Source: Leptospira levettii (GTDB taxonomy: Bacteria; Spirochaetota; Leptospiria; Leptospirales; Leptospiraceae). Taken from it: a DNA stretch of 64,000 bases. The number at the start of each line of letters is the position of its first letter. The first letter of the stretch is position 1. Of the stretch, positions 27,108 through 35,859 are shown one piece after another. The notes below the pieces were generated by a model. The model was given only the letters and a program-made list of their open reading frames with translations, did not search any database and had not been told where the DNA came from. The translations under genes and the position numbers were made by a program. Where the stretch lies: contig NZ_NPDM01000001.1 of the NCBI RefSeq assembly GCF_002812085.1, positions 558,001 to 622,000 of the forward strand, read 5' to 3'.

Positions 27108-27134
27108 AGAAATGGGGGGAAAGTTCCCATTTCT
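27108..27134. promoter_or_regulatory. Inverted repeat at the htrA promoter region
   Basis: AGAAATGGG (27108-27116) and CCCATTTCT (27126-27134) form perfect 9-base arms around 9 bases. On the minus strand, a -10-like TAGAAT lies at 27093-27098, just downstream. The repeat therefore covers the -35 area of a likely htrA promoter and looks like an operator. Motif seen; regulator unknown. Confidence 0.45.
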
Positions 27135-27194
27135 TGGAATCGTTTTTTCATAAAAAAACTTGAACATTTTGTAACAAGCCAAACTAGTCATTGT

Positions 27195-27752
27195 ATGGCA
27201 ACTCAGGTTTTAATTCCTCTCTGTTCTGGTTTTGAAGAAATGGAAGCAATCATTTTGATTGATGTCCTACGTCGAGGAAATGTAAACGTTGTCTCCATTA
27301 GTAAATCAAAAGAGCCAGTGGTTGCATCACGACATACGATTCACTTGGCAGACAAAACATTTTCAGAAATCAATCCAAAAGATTTTGATGCCATCGTTCT
27401 ACCGGGAGGTCTTAACGGCACAAAGAACCTTATGGCCGAACCTGAAATCGAATCTCTATTACAATCCTTCCACCAATCGAAAAAAACAATTGGTGCCATC
27501 TGTGCAGCACCTGCCGTTTTAAGAAAATTTCAAATTCTGTCGGGAGAAAATCCATACACATCTTTTCCCTCAACTGAGGATTTGGTGGTGGGAGCAGGTG
27601 GAAAGTATACGGGCAAACGAATTGAATCCTATCACCACATCCATACGAGTGTAGGGCCAGGTTCTGCTTTTGAATTTGCTTTGTATCTTTTAGAATTATT
27701 CGAAGGGAAAGAGGTGATGGAAAAGGTAAAACAAGGTTTGTTATTACCCTAG
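27195..27752 (+). CDS. DJ-1/PfpI family protein
   Basis: 185 residues. It has the nucleophile elbow GAICAAPAVL with Cys 103, the Glu in GFEEMEA that stabilises it, and VLPGGLNGT. This is the DJ-1/YajL-like branch rather than PfpI protease. Proposed roles are redox sensing or glyoxalase/deglycase activity; these are disputed even in model proteins. It stands alone on the + strand, divergent from htrA and convergent with the STAS gene (4-base overlap of stops). Confidence 0.88.
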   Translation: MATQVLIPLCSGFEEMEAIILIDVLRRGNVNVVSISKSKEPVVASRHTIHLADKTFSEINPKDFDAIVLPGGLNGTKNLMAEPEIESLLQSFHQSKKTIGAICAAPAVLRKFQILSGENPYTSFPSTEDLVVGAGGKYTGKRIESYHHIHTSVGPGSAFEFALYLLELFEGKEVMEKVKQGLLLP

Positions 27753-28108
27753 TCCGTATGCGTGTTACGTTCCTTGATCATGGAAGTGACTGCCATTTCT
27801 TCTGTTTCAAATACTTCCAAGTGACTTTCCATTCCAGTCATCTTAAAAACTTTTGCAACGGATCCATGAACACTACAAACTTTTAAATTGCCATGGTATT
27901 TTTTTAATTTGTACATAGCGGTTACGAGTGTTCCAATTCCAGAACTATCCATAAAGGGGACCTTTTCCAAATTCACAACAATCTCGTATTGGTGTTTGCG
28001 CATTTTGTCATCTAGAATGTCTTTTAATTCTTTTGCATTGTACAAATCGACTTCACCTTCAATGGTGATGACAACTACCTGATTGGAAGACGTTTCGTGA
28101 ATGACCAT
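27749..28108 (-). CDS. STAS-domain anti-sigma factor antagonist
   Basis: 119 residues, a complete STAS domain with the phospho-acceptor loop VPFMDSSGIGTL (Ser 55/56). These proteins bind an anti-sigma kinase when dephosphorylated and are reset by SpoIIE-type phosphatases such as those at 15.3 and 62.9 kb. No kinase gene is adjacent. The C-terminal half (MTGMESHLEVFETEEMAV) fits the family. It is 44 bases upstream of nothing on its own strand in the 5' direction except htrA-side DNA, and its 3' end overlaps the DJ-1 gene by four bases. Confidence 0.88.
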   Translation of the reverse strand: MVIHETSSNQVVVITIEGEVDLYNAKELKDILDDKMRKHQYEIVVNLEKVPFMDSSGIGTLVTAMYKLKKYHGNLKVCSVHGSVAKVFKMTGMESHLEVFETEEMAVTSMIKERNTHTD

Positions 28109-28152
28109 TTGATGTACGTTGGCTCCTTAAAAAGAAATGAAAAGGAAAAAAA

Positions 28153-29754
28153 TTACATTCTAAAGACACCGAATGGTTTTCTTTCTTCTTTTCTTCTACT
28201 GAGGACGGACAATGCCCTTCCCAAAATTTTGCGAGTGTCTGCAGGGTCGATGATTCCATCATCCCATAACCTTGCTGAACTGTATACCGCAGAGGATTTT
28301 TTTTCATAATCATCTAAAATTGGTTTTTTGAAGGTGGATTCTTCTTCTGGAAGGATGGTTTCACCCGCTGCTTCTTTTTGGTCTTTTTTAACAGTCCATA
28401 AAACGTTGGCCGCTTGTTCACCACCCATCACAGAAATACGTGCATTGGGCCACATCCATAAAAATTCAGGAGCAAAGGCACGACCACACATTCCGTAATT
28501 CCCTGCACCATACGAACCACCTGTAACAATCGTTAACTTGGGAACTGTTGTTGTTGAAACAGCATTGACCATCTTTGCACCATCACGCGCAATCCCATTG
28601 TTTTCATATTTTTTTCCTACCATAAAACCAGTAATGTTTTGGAGGAATAATAATGGGATCCTTCGTTGGTCACAAAGTTCAATGAAATGAGATGCTTTCA
28701 GTGCAGATTCAGAAAATAATACTCCATGATTGGCAATGATTCCAACTGGGTATCCATAAATTTCAGCAAACCCTGTTACGATAGTGGTTGCATATAGTTT
28801 TTTAAATTCATGAAACCGTGAACCATCCACCAAACGAGCAATGATTTCTCTTGGATCATATGATTTCCTAGAATCACGTTCTATGATCCCATAAATTTCT
28901 TCAGAAGGGTATAGTGGCTCTTCTGTTTCTTTCGATTCGGTTAGAGTTTTTGCATTTAAATTTTTAATGATGGATCGAGTAATTTCTAATGCATGATAAT
29001 CATCCTCTGCATAATGATCGGTCACACCCGATATACGGCAATGAACATCAGCACCACCTAATTCTTCTCCCGTCACTACTTCACCAGTTGCTGCTTTCAC
29101 AAGTGGAGGACCACCCAAAAAAATAGTCCCATTCCCTTTTACAATGACAGACTCGTCTGACATTGCAGGAATATAAGCACCACCAGCCGTACATGAACCC
29201 ATAACAACTGCTATCTGGGATATACCTTTCGCACTCATTCTCGCTTGGTTAAAAAATATTTTTCCAAAATGATCTTTGTCGGGGAACACTTCATCCTGCA
29301 TTGGCAAAAATGCACCACCAGAATCTACTAAGTAAATACATGGCAAGGAATTGTTTTCTGCGATCTCTTGTGCTCTTACATGTTTTTTGACTGTTAAGGG
29401 ATAATATGTTCCCCCTTTGACGGTTGCATCATTGGCAACAATCATACAATCTACACCTTCTACTTTTCCAATTCCTGTGATAATTCCAGCAGATGGAACT
29501 GGATCGGGGTAAACACCTTCTGCGGCAAGGCCACAAATTTCCATAAACTCAGTATCTGCATCGATCAATTCATTAATTCGTTCACGAGCAGTGAGTTTAC
29601 CTCTTGATTTATGTTTCTCAAGGGCTTTTTTACCACCACCTAACTTCACTTGTTCGATAATTTTTCGTATTGGTACGAGGGATTCTAAATAAGTAGTTCG
29701 ATTTGATATAAAATCAGACGAAAGGGGATTAATTTTTGAGATCAGTCTTTCCAT
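28153..29754 (-). CDS. Acyl-CoA carboxylase carboxyltransferase (beta) subunit, methylcrotonyl-CoA type
   Basis: 533 residues with two crotonase-fold halves. Typical blocks are [54 protein letters not shown], and in the second half [15 protein letters not shown] and [13 protein letters not shown]. The SGGAFLPMQ...FPD form is characteristic of the methylcrotonyl-CoA (leucine degradation) or geranyl-CoA branch. The biotin-carrying alpha subunit is not in the window. It follows the alpha/beta hydrolase gene by one base, on the same strand as the Glm cluster. Confidence 0.88.
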   Translation of the reverse strand: MERLISKINPLSSDFISNRTTYLESLVPIRKIIEQVKLGGGKKALEKHKSRGKLTARERINELIDADTEFMEICGLAAEGVYPDPVPSAGIITGIGKVEGVDCMIVANDATVKGGTYYPLTVKKHVRAQEIAENNSLPCIYLVDSGGAFLPMQDEVFPDKDHFGKIFFNQARMSAKGISQIAVVMGSCTAGGAYIPAMSDESVIVKGNGTIFLGGPPLVKAATGEVVTGEELGGADVHCRISGVTDHYAEDDYHALEITRSIIKNLNAKTLTESKETEEPLYPSEEIYGIIERDSRKSYDPREIIARLVDGSRFHEFKKLYATTIVTGFAEIYGYPVGIIANHGVLFSESALKASHFIELCDQRRIPLLFLQNITGFMVGKKYENNGIARDGAKMVNAVSTTTVPKLTIVTGGSYGAGNYGMCGRAFAPEFLWMWPNARISVMGGEQAANVLWTVKKDQKEAAGETILPEEESTFKKPILDDYEKKSSAVYSSARLWDDGIIDPADTRKILGRALSVLSRRKEERKPFGVFRM

Positions 29755-29755
29755 A

Positions 29756-30661
29756 TTAGTCCTTATTGTTTTTGTTAAAATGGAATGTTTTGGTTTTTTT
29801 ATGAGAAAAACTATCTACAAAGTAATGAAGTTTTTCAAAAACTACTGTCGGGCATTCTTCCATAGCTAGATGTTTACAAGGCAAAAACACTAAACTACTG
29901 GTTCTTAGAGTTTCTTTCATGTATTCTGTTTGGTTTGGAGAAATACGAAAATCTTCTTCCCCAATGTAAATTTGCCGTAATCCAACAAATTGTTTAGCAC
30001 CTTCTTCAATCTCACGAAGAGCGTGAGTGGACCTGTCTACATTCCGAATGAATTCTAGTGTGTTTTTGCGGTTTTTTCCTTCGAATAACAAGTGATACAT
30101 GGTTTTCTCCCATTCACTTGTGAAATGATGGCTTTTTTTTACGAGAAACCATTTATAAAAAAATCGAAGTAGAGGTGGGCGAAACAAAAAAGAAAAAATT
30201 TCACCAATGATTGGTAATCGTAGAAAATGTAAGGGAAAATAAAATTTAAATTTAGGTAAGTTCATAAACCCACCCAAAATGGATAATGACTTATACTGGT
30301 TTGTCTGATCTTTAAATGCAAAACACATAATTGGCAATGCATAATCAAAAGCAACAACATGGACCTTTTTATCACCCACAACTTTTTCTAAAAAAGGAGA
30401 TAAATAATGAGCTTGTAATCGATGTGACAATGGACCATCAGGGCGACTACTAAATCCAGTTCCTAAAAAATCCAAAGCTAAAACTCGGTAATGAGTTGAT
30501 AACAATTCGATCAGTTTACGATAGTTATAGGAAGTGGTCAAAAAACCAGGCAATAGAAGAATGATTTCATCCCCTTTTCCTTCATCTAAATAAAAAAAAC
30601 TTAAACCATCAATCTCAACAGATTTTCCGGAATTGATATGTGACTGTAAACTAGGTGTCAT
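29756..30661 (-). CDS. Alpha/beta-hydrolase with Asp at the nucleophile position
   Basis: 301 residues. The oxyanion region is [16 protein letters not shown], followed by [12 protein letters not shown]. The nucleophile elbow reads [10 protein letters not shown], so Asp 106 stands where Ser would be, as in haloalkane dehalogenases and epoxide hydrolases; the flanking Gly residues are replaced by Ala. The likely catalytic His is in [12 protein letters not shown]. Between them is a cap region (about 130-220). The enzyme type is uncertain: dehalogenase/epoxide hydrolase-like or a non-standard esterase. It lies three bases after the GlmU-like gene and one before the carboxylase gene. Confidence 0.7.
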   Translation of the reverse strand: MTPSLQSHINSGKSVEIDGLSFFYLDEGKGDEIILLLPGFLTTSYNYRKLIELLSTHYRVLALDFLGTGFSSRPDGPLSHRLQAHYLSPFLEKVVGDKKVHVVAFDYALPIMCFAFKDQTNQYKSLSILGGFMNLPKFKFYFPLHFLRLPIIGEIFSFLFRPPLLRFFYKWFLVKKSHHFTSEWEKTMYHLLFEGKNRKNTLEFIRNVDRSTHALREIEEGAKQFVGLRQIYIGEEDFRISPNQTEYMKETLRTSSLVFLPCKHLAMEECPTVVFEKLHYFVDSFSHKKTKTFHFNKNNKD

Positions 30662-30664
30662 GTT

Positions 30665-31696
30665 TCACTCCGTACATTTTCCATATAGTTTTCTCAGATA
30701 AAAATCTTCGAAATCAAATAAATTGATACTTCTTCGAGCCATTATTTTTTTTGTATCGAATAAAAACTCTTCAAGACGATAACGACCACCTGGTTTGATC
30801 CAAGTAAACGGAGGAACATACCCCTGGATCCTTGATTCAACGATATTACTAGCAACATCGAAAACTGTTCCTGTGTTAGACATCACCCCAATCGCTAACT
30901 TCGTAAATGGACCAATGATAGAACCAAATTTGATAGTTCCAGTGTTAACAACCGAATCACCTATCTTTAGTTTTACGATCCCATAATTATTCTTTAAGTC
31001 ACTTGTTGTTGATAAGGCTCCTAAGTTGACCCAGTTCGAAACAAAACTATGACCCAAAAAACCTTCATGGTGTTTGTTGGTATAATCCAAAATAATAGAA
31101 TTTTCCACTTCCCCACCAATACGACATTGGTTCCCGACGAGAGTTCCTCCAGTGATTCGTGCATTGTCAATCTGGCTATTTTTGCCAACATACAATGGTC
31201 CTTCTAAAAAACTAAAAGAGGAAATTTTGACTCCATCTTCGATGAGAATTGGCCCATGCGTTGTATCAAAAACAACTCCAGGATAAACGGTGGCACCTGC
31301 ATGGATGTATAAATGTTTGTCTTTTCCTACAATATGAAATCCAGATTGTTTTGCTTTGTATTTTTGCCTGAATCGTTTCCATTCCTTTTCGATTGTAAGT
31401 GTATCTTCGATGATAGATGTGACTGTTCCAAGTAGTTCCCAAGGCAAAAAAGAATCTGCGCTGTAAATAGAATCATACGAATCTAAGTTAGCTGGTATAA
31501 CATGAGGATAACGATTAAAAATTAAAGTTTCAAAATCTTCGTTGGGCCCTTTATAATAAATTTTGGCACCAGGGTATTTTCTTTCTAACTTTTCAAGAAG
31601 TGTCATACCTCCCAAATTCCATTCAAAAAAGGAATGGAACCTGGAAAGTGGTTCTAGTGAAGGATTGCGTTTGGAATCATCTAACAGGAGATTCAC
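30665..31696 (-). CDS. GlmU-family protein (sugar nucleotidyltransferase-like with left-handed beta helix)
   Basis: 343 residues. The C-terminal half (about 125-320) has hexapeptide repeats (IHAGATVYPGVVFD, ILIEDGVKI, LVGNQCRIGGEVEN, VVNTGTIKFGSIIG) that form a left-handed beta helix. The N-terminal part (MNLLLDDSKRNPSLEPLSRF...GMTLLEKLERKYPG) resembles the GlmU-family form seen in Bacteroidetes. It lacks the classic LAAGxGTRM nucleotide loop of E. coli GlmU. Because glmS and a GlmM-like gene are immediately upstream, UDP-GlcNAc synthesis or acetyl transfer is the likely role. Whether it keeps the pyrophosphorylase activity is open. Confidence 0.78.
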   Translation of the reverse strand: MNLLLDDSKRNPSLEPLSRFHSFFEWNLGGMTLLEKLERKYPGAKIYYKGPNEDFETLIFNRYPHVIPANLDSYDSIYSADSFLPWELLGTVTSIIEDTLTIEKEWKRFRQKYKAKQSGFHIVGKDKHLYIHAGATVYPGVVFDTTHGPILIEDGVKISSFSFLEGPLYVGKNSQIDNARITGGTLVGNQCRIGGEVENSIILDYTNKHHEGFLGHSFVSNWVNLGALSTTSDLKNNYGIVKLKIGDSVVNTGTIKFGSIIGPFTKLAIGVMSNTGTVFDVASNIVESRIQGYVPPFTWIKPGGRYRLEEFLFDTKKIMARRSINLFDFEDFYLRKLYGKCTE

Positions 31697-31699
31697 AGT

Positions 31700-33535
31700 T
31701 TACTCCACAGTTACAGATTTTGCTAAATTCCTAGGTTGGTCCACATTACATCCCCTAAGGATTGCTATGTGGTAAGATAATAGTTGTAATGGAATTACTG
31801 CAAGCAATGGAACTAATGCATCCGCAGTTTTCGGAATTTCGAAAGTAAAATCTGCCATTCCTTTGATTTCTGTATCACCTTCCGTAACAACTGCAATGAC
31901 TTTTCCTTTTCTTGCTTTTACTTCTTGGATATTGGAGATCACTTTTTCATAAGAGCTATCTTTAGTGGCAATGAAAACGACAGGCATATCCTCATCAATC
32001 AGTGCAATTGGGCCATGTTTCATTTCTGCTGCAGGATACCCTTCCGCATGGATATAAGAAATTTCTTTCAACTTTAAAGCACCTTCCAAAGCAACTGGGA
32101 AGTTAAATCCACGTCCCAAATAAAGAAAGTTAGATGCTCTGTAAAAATGTTCAGAAATACTTCGTATCTCTTCGTCTTTGGTTAAAATTTTGGCTACTTT
32201 ATCAGGGATGGAATCAAGCTCTAATAAAAGGGTTTGGTAATCAGACAAAGAAATTGAACCTTTTTTTAATCCTAAATACAAAGCCATCATTGTTAGGATC
32301 GAAACTTGAGATGTAAATGCTTTGGTGGAAGCAACACCGATTTCAGGACCTGCATGTAAATAAGCACCTGCGTGTGATGCCCTTGCAATCGATGAACCAA
32401 CAACATTACAAACACCGAAGATCAGAGCACCTCTTGATTTGGCTAGTTCAATCGCTGCAAGTGTATCTGCTGTTTCTCCAGACTGAGATACAGCAATCAC
32501 TACATCTCTTTCTGTTACAATTGGATTTCTATAACGAAACTCTGATGCATATTCTACTTCTGTTGGAATCCGTGCTAGGTCTTCAAATAGATATTCTCCA
32601 ATGAGCCCTGCATGCCAAGATGTTCCACAACCAACCAATATCAATCGATCCGCATTTAAAAATCGATTTAAGTATTGGTCAATTCCACTTAAGAACAAAT
32701 GGTGTTCGCGAGAAACCAATCGCCCGCGCATTGCATCTTTGATTGATTTTGGTTGTTCAAAAATTTCTTTGAGCATGAAGTGAGGGTATCCACCCTTTTC
32801 AATGTCTTCTAAATCTAATTCTAATTTTTGAATGAAAGGAGTTTTAGTTACGTTTTCTAAGTTTTTAACAACTAAACTTCCATCTTTAATGATGGCCATT
32901 TCTTGGTCGTTGAGATAAGTAACATTGTTTGTGTATTCAATGATGGGAGTTGCATCGGAAGCTACAAAGTATTCATCTTCTCCGATACCAATGACCAAGG
33001 GTGATCCTTTTCTTGCCGCAATCATACTCCTTTCATTGTCTTTGGAAAGTACAACAATTGCATAGGCACCAACAACTTCATTTAAAGCCAGACGAACTGC
33101 TTCCTCGATGCTACATTGGTTTTGTTTTTTGATTTCTTCGATTAGATGGATGAGGACTTCAGAATCAGTATCGGATTTAAAAATGTGACCGTTACTTTCG
33201 AGTTCCTTTTTGATTGATCCATAATTTTCAATTATCCCATTATGAATGATGGCCAACTTACCATCTGAACTCGTATGTGGATGCGCATTACGATCATTAG
33301 GTTCCCCATGTGTCGCCCAACGAGTGTGTCCAATTCCGAGGCTTGCTTCTAATTTTCGATTCCCGATTTCAGTTTCTAAGTCGGCAACCTTTCCTTTTTT
33401 TTTGACGATTTCTAATCCGCCATTTAAAAGAGCAACTCCGGCACTATCATAACCTCTGTACTCTAATCGTTTAAGACCTTTGATGATGACAGGTAATGCC
33501 TGTCTTTTTCCTAAATAACCTACGATTCCACACAT
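31700..33535 (-). CDS. glmS: Glutamine--fructose-6-phosphate aminotransferase (isomerising)
   Basis: This enzyme makes glucosamine-6-phosphate from fructose-6-phosphate and glutamine. The start is ATG 33535, so the protein begins MCGIVGYLGKRQ and Cys 2 becomes the N-terminal nucleophile. A longer reading from 33658 adds 41 residues and would block that Cys, so it is rejected. The glutaminase domain (1-230) has RWATHGEPNDRNAHPH, followed by two SIS domains, with ILVGCGTSWHAGL and the C-terminal LAKSVTVE. The 611-residue length is normal. It overlaps the GlmM-like gene by 16 bases and is followed three bases later by the GlmU-like gene. No glmS ribozyme is seen. Confidence 0.97.
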   Translation of the reverse strand: MCGIVGYLGKRQALPVIIKGLKRLEYRGYDSAGVALLNGGLEIVKKKGKVADLETEIGNRKLEASLGIGHTRWATHGEPNDRNAHPHTSSDGKLAIIHNGIIENYGSIKKELESNGHIFKSDTDSEVLIHLIEEIKKQNQCSIEEAVRLALNEVVGAYAIVVLSKDNERSMIAARKGSPLVIGIGEDEYFVASDATPIIEYTNNVTYLNDQEMAIIKDGSLVVKNLENVTKTPFIQKLELDLEDIEKGGYPHFMLKEIFEQPKSIKDAMRGRLVSREHHLFLSGIDQYLNRFLNADRLILVGCGTSWHAGLIGEYLFEDLARIPTEVEYASEFRYRNPIVTERDVVIAVSQSGETADTLAAIELAKSRGALIFGVCNVVGSSIARASHAGAYLHAGPEIGVASTKAFTSQVSILTMMALYLGLKKGSISLSDYQTLLLELDSIPDKVAKILTKDEEIRSISEHFYRASNFLYLGRGFNFPVALEGALKLKEISYIHAEGYPAAEMKHGPIALIDEDMPVVFIATKDSSYEKVISNIQEVKARKGKVIAVVTEGDTEIKGMADFTFEIPKTADALVPLLAVIPLQLLSYHIAILRGCNVDQPRNLAKSVTVE

Positions 33536-34896
33536 TGTTTTACCCTCTTTAAGGTATATTCCAAATCGGACTTGGATTTTGTTTCTGTTATCACTCGAAA
33601 GATTGGTTCCGTATTGGAAGGTCGGATATGGATCCAAGAATCGGAAACATACATCCACAATCCATCTTTATCGGAAATGAGTTTGGGAGAAAACTCAGAT
33701 TGAAATTTTTCATATAAAGTTTCTAAAGACATTCCCTTTGCCAATGGGAAGGACTGTTTGTCCATATATAAATTCGGCAACTCGTCCATAAGTGCATCAA
33801 TGGACTTCCCAGTTTCTGCCATAATGTTTAGGATATGAGCAATTCCAGATAATGTATCTCGACCAAATGATGGAATATTCGGATCAATGATTCCACCATT
33901 CCCTTCTCCACCAAACACTGCTTTGGTTTTAATCATTTCTTCTACAACATTGGCTTCGCCTACTTTACTTCGGATCACTTCCGCGCCGAACCGAGAGCTT
34001 ACTTCTTCATTTAAAAAAGAAGTCGAAAGATTTACCACTACCTTTGATTTCTTTTTGTTTGATGAGAGAACATTCATAAGGGCAAGAGGTAGAGTGTATT
34101 CTTCGGAAATAGCTCCTCGTTTTGGAGTGAATAAAACCAATCTGTCAGCATCTGGATCGAGAGCAAAACCAATATCTGCTTTGGATTTTTTGAAACTTGG
34201 TTCGACTGTTTTTAATGCTGCCGCTGTAGGCTCTGGAGGGCGAGGAAAAGTTCCATCTGGTTTACAATTATGTGAGATGACTTTACAACCTAACATTTGT
34301 AAAAATTTGGGAACTACATAAGACCCTGCCCCTCCCACTGCATCCACAAATACTGTGAACTTTTTCTTTTTGATTTTGTTTACATTCACTCGCTTTAGTA
34401 CAGAGGATAAATGTAAGTCGATATAATCTTCACCAGAATCAATAGTACCTTTTGGAGAAATTTGTTCTTTGGTATAACTTCCTGATTGCAGGATCGAAAG
34501 TAATTTTTGATTTTCTTCTGCTGAAAAGAAAAACCCTTTTTTGGAAATAAATTTAAAGGCATTCCATTCCATTGGATTGTGAGAAGCAGAAATCATGATC
34601 CCACCATTTGCTTTTGCTAAATTGACAACAGCTTTGGTTGTGGGTGTAGGAACAAGACCTAAGGTTAATACAGAACTTCCAGAAGCTAACAAAGCAGAGG
34701 TGAGAAGAGATTCTAAATAAGGGCCACTTGGTCGTGAGTCCCTTCCAATCACTACAGTTCCACCATTCATGATGGTTGCAAAGGATTTTGAAAAAGCGAG
34801 TGCTTCCTCCAATCCAAAACCTTGTCCAATTTTTCCCCGAACACCGGAGATCGAAATCATAAGGGAGGACAGATCATACTCTTTTGTAAAACGCAT
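33520..34896 (-). CDS. Phosphohexomutase, phosphoglucosamine mutase (GlmM)-like
   Basis: 458 residues of the alpha-D-phosphohexomutase family. The catalytic phosphoserine motif is MISASHNPMEWN, the metal loop ALDPDADRLV, the sugar loop FGGEGNGGIID, and the phosphate-binding loop IRPSNTEPIFRV. Its placement directly before glmS suggests glucosamine-6-P to glucosamine-1-P conversion, although phosphoglucomutase/phosphomannomutase activity is not excluded by sequence. It is the first gene of the Glm run, with the tRNA-Val gene upstream on the same strand. The first ATG (MRFTKEYDLSS) could be replaced by ATG at residue 13 (MISISGVRG). Confidence 0.88.
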   Translation of the reverse strand: MRFTKEYDLSSLMISISGVRGKIGQGFGLEEALAFSKSFATIMNGGTVVIGRDSRPSGPYLESLLTSALLASGSSVLTLGLVPTPTTKAVVNLAKANGGIMISASHNPMEWNAFKFISKKGFFFSAEENQKLLSILQSGSYTKEQISPKGTIDSGEDYIDLHLSSVLKRVNVNKIKKKKFTVFVDAVGGAGSYVVPKFLQMLGCKVISHNCKPDGTFPRPPEPTAAALKTVEPSFKKSKADIGFALDPDADRLVLFTPKRGAISEEYTLPLALMNVLSSNKKKSKVVVNLSTSFLNEEVSSRFGAEVIRSKVGEANVVEEMIKTKAVFGGEGNGGIIDPNIPSFGRDTLSGIAHILNIMAETGKSIDALMDELPNLYMDKQSFPLAKGMSLETLYEKFQSEFSPKLISDKDGLWMYVSDSWIHIRPSNTEPIFRVITETKSKSDLEYTLKRVKQCVES

Positions 34897-35001
34897 ACAA
34901 TACTATCAAGGCTCGTGGATTCGCACTGTAAGTCTATCTTTTTGCTTTGTCAGATGTGTCTGTGGTGTGGAAATAAAAAGTAGAGTGTGAGGTAAACGGT
35001 T

Positions 35002-35074
35002 TGGGCGATGACAGGATTGAACTGCCGACCCGCTGCTTGTAAGGCAGCTGCTCTCCCAGCTGAGCTAATCGCCC
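35002..35074 (-). tRNA. tRNA-Val (anticodon TAC)
   Basis: The minus strand folds as a full cloverleaf. Acceptor GGGCGAT/ATCGCCC, D-arm GCTC...GAGC, anticodon stem GCTGC/GCAGC with loop CTTACAA, and T-arm GGCAG-TTCAATC-CTGTC. The anticodon TAC is at 35039-35041. The discriminator is A, and CCA is not encoded. Confidence 0.95.
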
Positions 35075-35128
35075 GTTGTTATGACCAGTAAACTAGGTAT
35101 TCGAATTCTGTAAATGAGAAATAGAAAT

Positions 35129-35152
35129 AAAAAAGGCCACACGGTGGTGGCC
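35129..35152 (-). terminator. Rho-independent terminator after rpsT
   Basis: On the minus strand, GGCCAC-CACCGT-GTGGCC forms a GC-rich 6-bp stem followed directly by a T-run of six. It lies about 27 bases after the rpsT stop and before the tRNA gene, so it should separate the two transcripts. Confidence 0.8.
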
Positions 35153-35178
35153 TCATTCCAAGGTGCTAAGAGCGAATG

Positions 35179-35454
35179 TTAGGCGGCTTTTGCCTCAATT
35201 GAATTGATGCGAAGTGCCATACGAGATTTTTTACGATCTGCATTTTTCTTATGGATGAGTTTTGTTTTCGCTGCACGGTCCAATTTGGAAGAAAGTTTTG
35301 AAAAAACAGACAATGCTTCCGTTTTGTCGCCAGATTTAATGGCTTTGATGAGAAGGCGTGCGTAAGTGCGTAATTCACTACGGTCTTCCCCATTTCGCTC
35401 TTTTCTACGAGCGGTTCTACGGATGTCTTTTTTAGATGATTTTAAATTAGCCAA
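35179..35454 (-). CDS. rpsT: 30S ribosomal protein S20
   Basis: 91 residues, highly basic and helical: MANLKSSKKDIRRTARRKE at the start, HKKNADRKKSRMALRIN near the end. S20 binds 16S rRNA early in 30S assembly. The start codon is TTG at 35454, with a strong AGGGGA six bases upstream. E. coli rpsT also uses UUG, and the weak start is linked there to autoregulation. The gene has its own promoter-like element (35481-35511) and terminator, so it is a single-gene transcript. Confidence 0.97.
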   Translation of the reverse strand: MANLKSSKKDIRRTARRKERNGEDRSELRTYARLLIKAIKSGDKTEALSVFSKLSSKLDRAAKTKLIHKKNADRKKSRMALRINSIEAKAA

Positions 35455-35480
35455 GGAATGTCCCCTATGAGGAATTTTTA

Positions 35481-35511
35481 CTTATCTTTTGAGTACCACT
35501 CTGACGGTCAA
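35481..35511 (-). promoter_or_regulatory. Candidate rpsT promoter
   Basis: On the minus strand, TTGACC (35506-35511) serves as -35 and GATAAG (35481-35486) as -10, with a 19-base spacer. The start codon is about 27 bases further on. The -35 is near-perfect; the long spacer lowers confidence. Confidence 0.4.
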
Positions 35512-35556
35512 GGCGAAAGAGAAAAAAATGAGAACCAAATCCCCAGATTCGAACCT

Positions 35557-35570
35557 CCCTCCTAAGAGGG
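35557..35570 (+). promoter_or_regulatory. Hairpin covering the Shine-Dalgarno of the 35575 gene
   Basis: CCCTC-CTAA-GAGGG forms a perfect 5-bp stem. The GAGGG arm is the ribosome site, four bases before ATG 35575. Opening or closing this stem could control translation of the downstream unit. Seen in sequence; regulation inferred. Confidence 0.4.
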
Positions 35571-35574
35571 TTGT

Positions 35575-35859
35575 ATGTTTTCTGCACTGATCTGGATTGA
35601 TTCCGAACTCTACAAGATATTGAAAGAACGCCACTTAGACCTTGGCCTTGTCATAAAAATGGCTATCTTATCCTTAAAGTTAGAGGGTTTGGAACCTGGG
35701 GTCTTTCCGAGAGGTGAGATGGGGCATTATGAGAGGTTGGAATTATCTCGGTATGATTTTTTTACATTAAGTATGATTTCTAGGGAGAAGGAAGTTGACC
35801 CGAACGTGTTACTCTCATATGCTTTCACAGAAGCTTTGTTGGAAATTTTACGATTGTGA
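35575..35859 (+). CDS. Small protein of unknown function, first of a three-gene run
   Basis: 94 residues, no signal or TM, mixed charged and aliphatic, probably helical (LDLGLVIKMAILSLKLEGL, VLLSYAFTEALLEIL). ATG 35575 has GAGGG in front, partly buried in a hairpin. The stop overlaps the next gene (GTGA), so the two are coupled. It is divergent from rpsT. No family recognised. Confidence 0.55.
   Translation: MFSALIWIDSELYKILKERHLDLGLVIKMAILSLKLEGLEPGVFPRGEMGHYERLELSRYDFFTLSMISREKEVDPNVLLSYAFTEALLEILRL

Noticed and set aside
27160..27190. Promoter for the DJ-1 gene (TTGAAC)
   Set aside because: No acceptable -10 box at 16-18 bases; TAGTCA is at 19 and a poor match.
33536..33658. 41-residue N-terminal extension of GlmS
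   Set aside because: GlmS needs Cys 2 free at the N-terminus as glutaminase nucleophile; ATG 33535 gives exactly MCGIVG.
35541..35555. tRNA T-arm-like string (GGTTCGAATC on the minus strand)
   Set aside because: No acceptor stem, D-arm or correct T-stem pairing can be built around it, so it is not a tRNA gene; at most a chance match.
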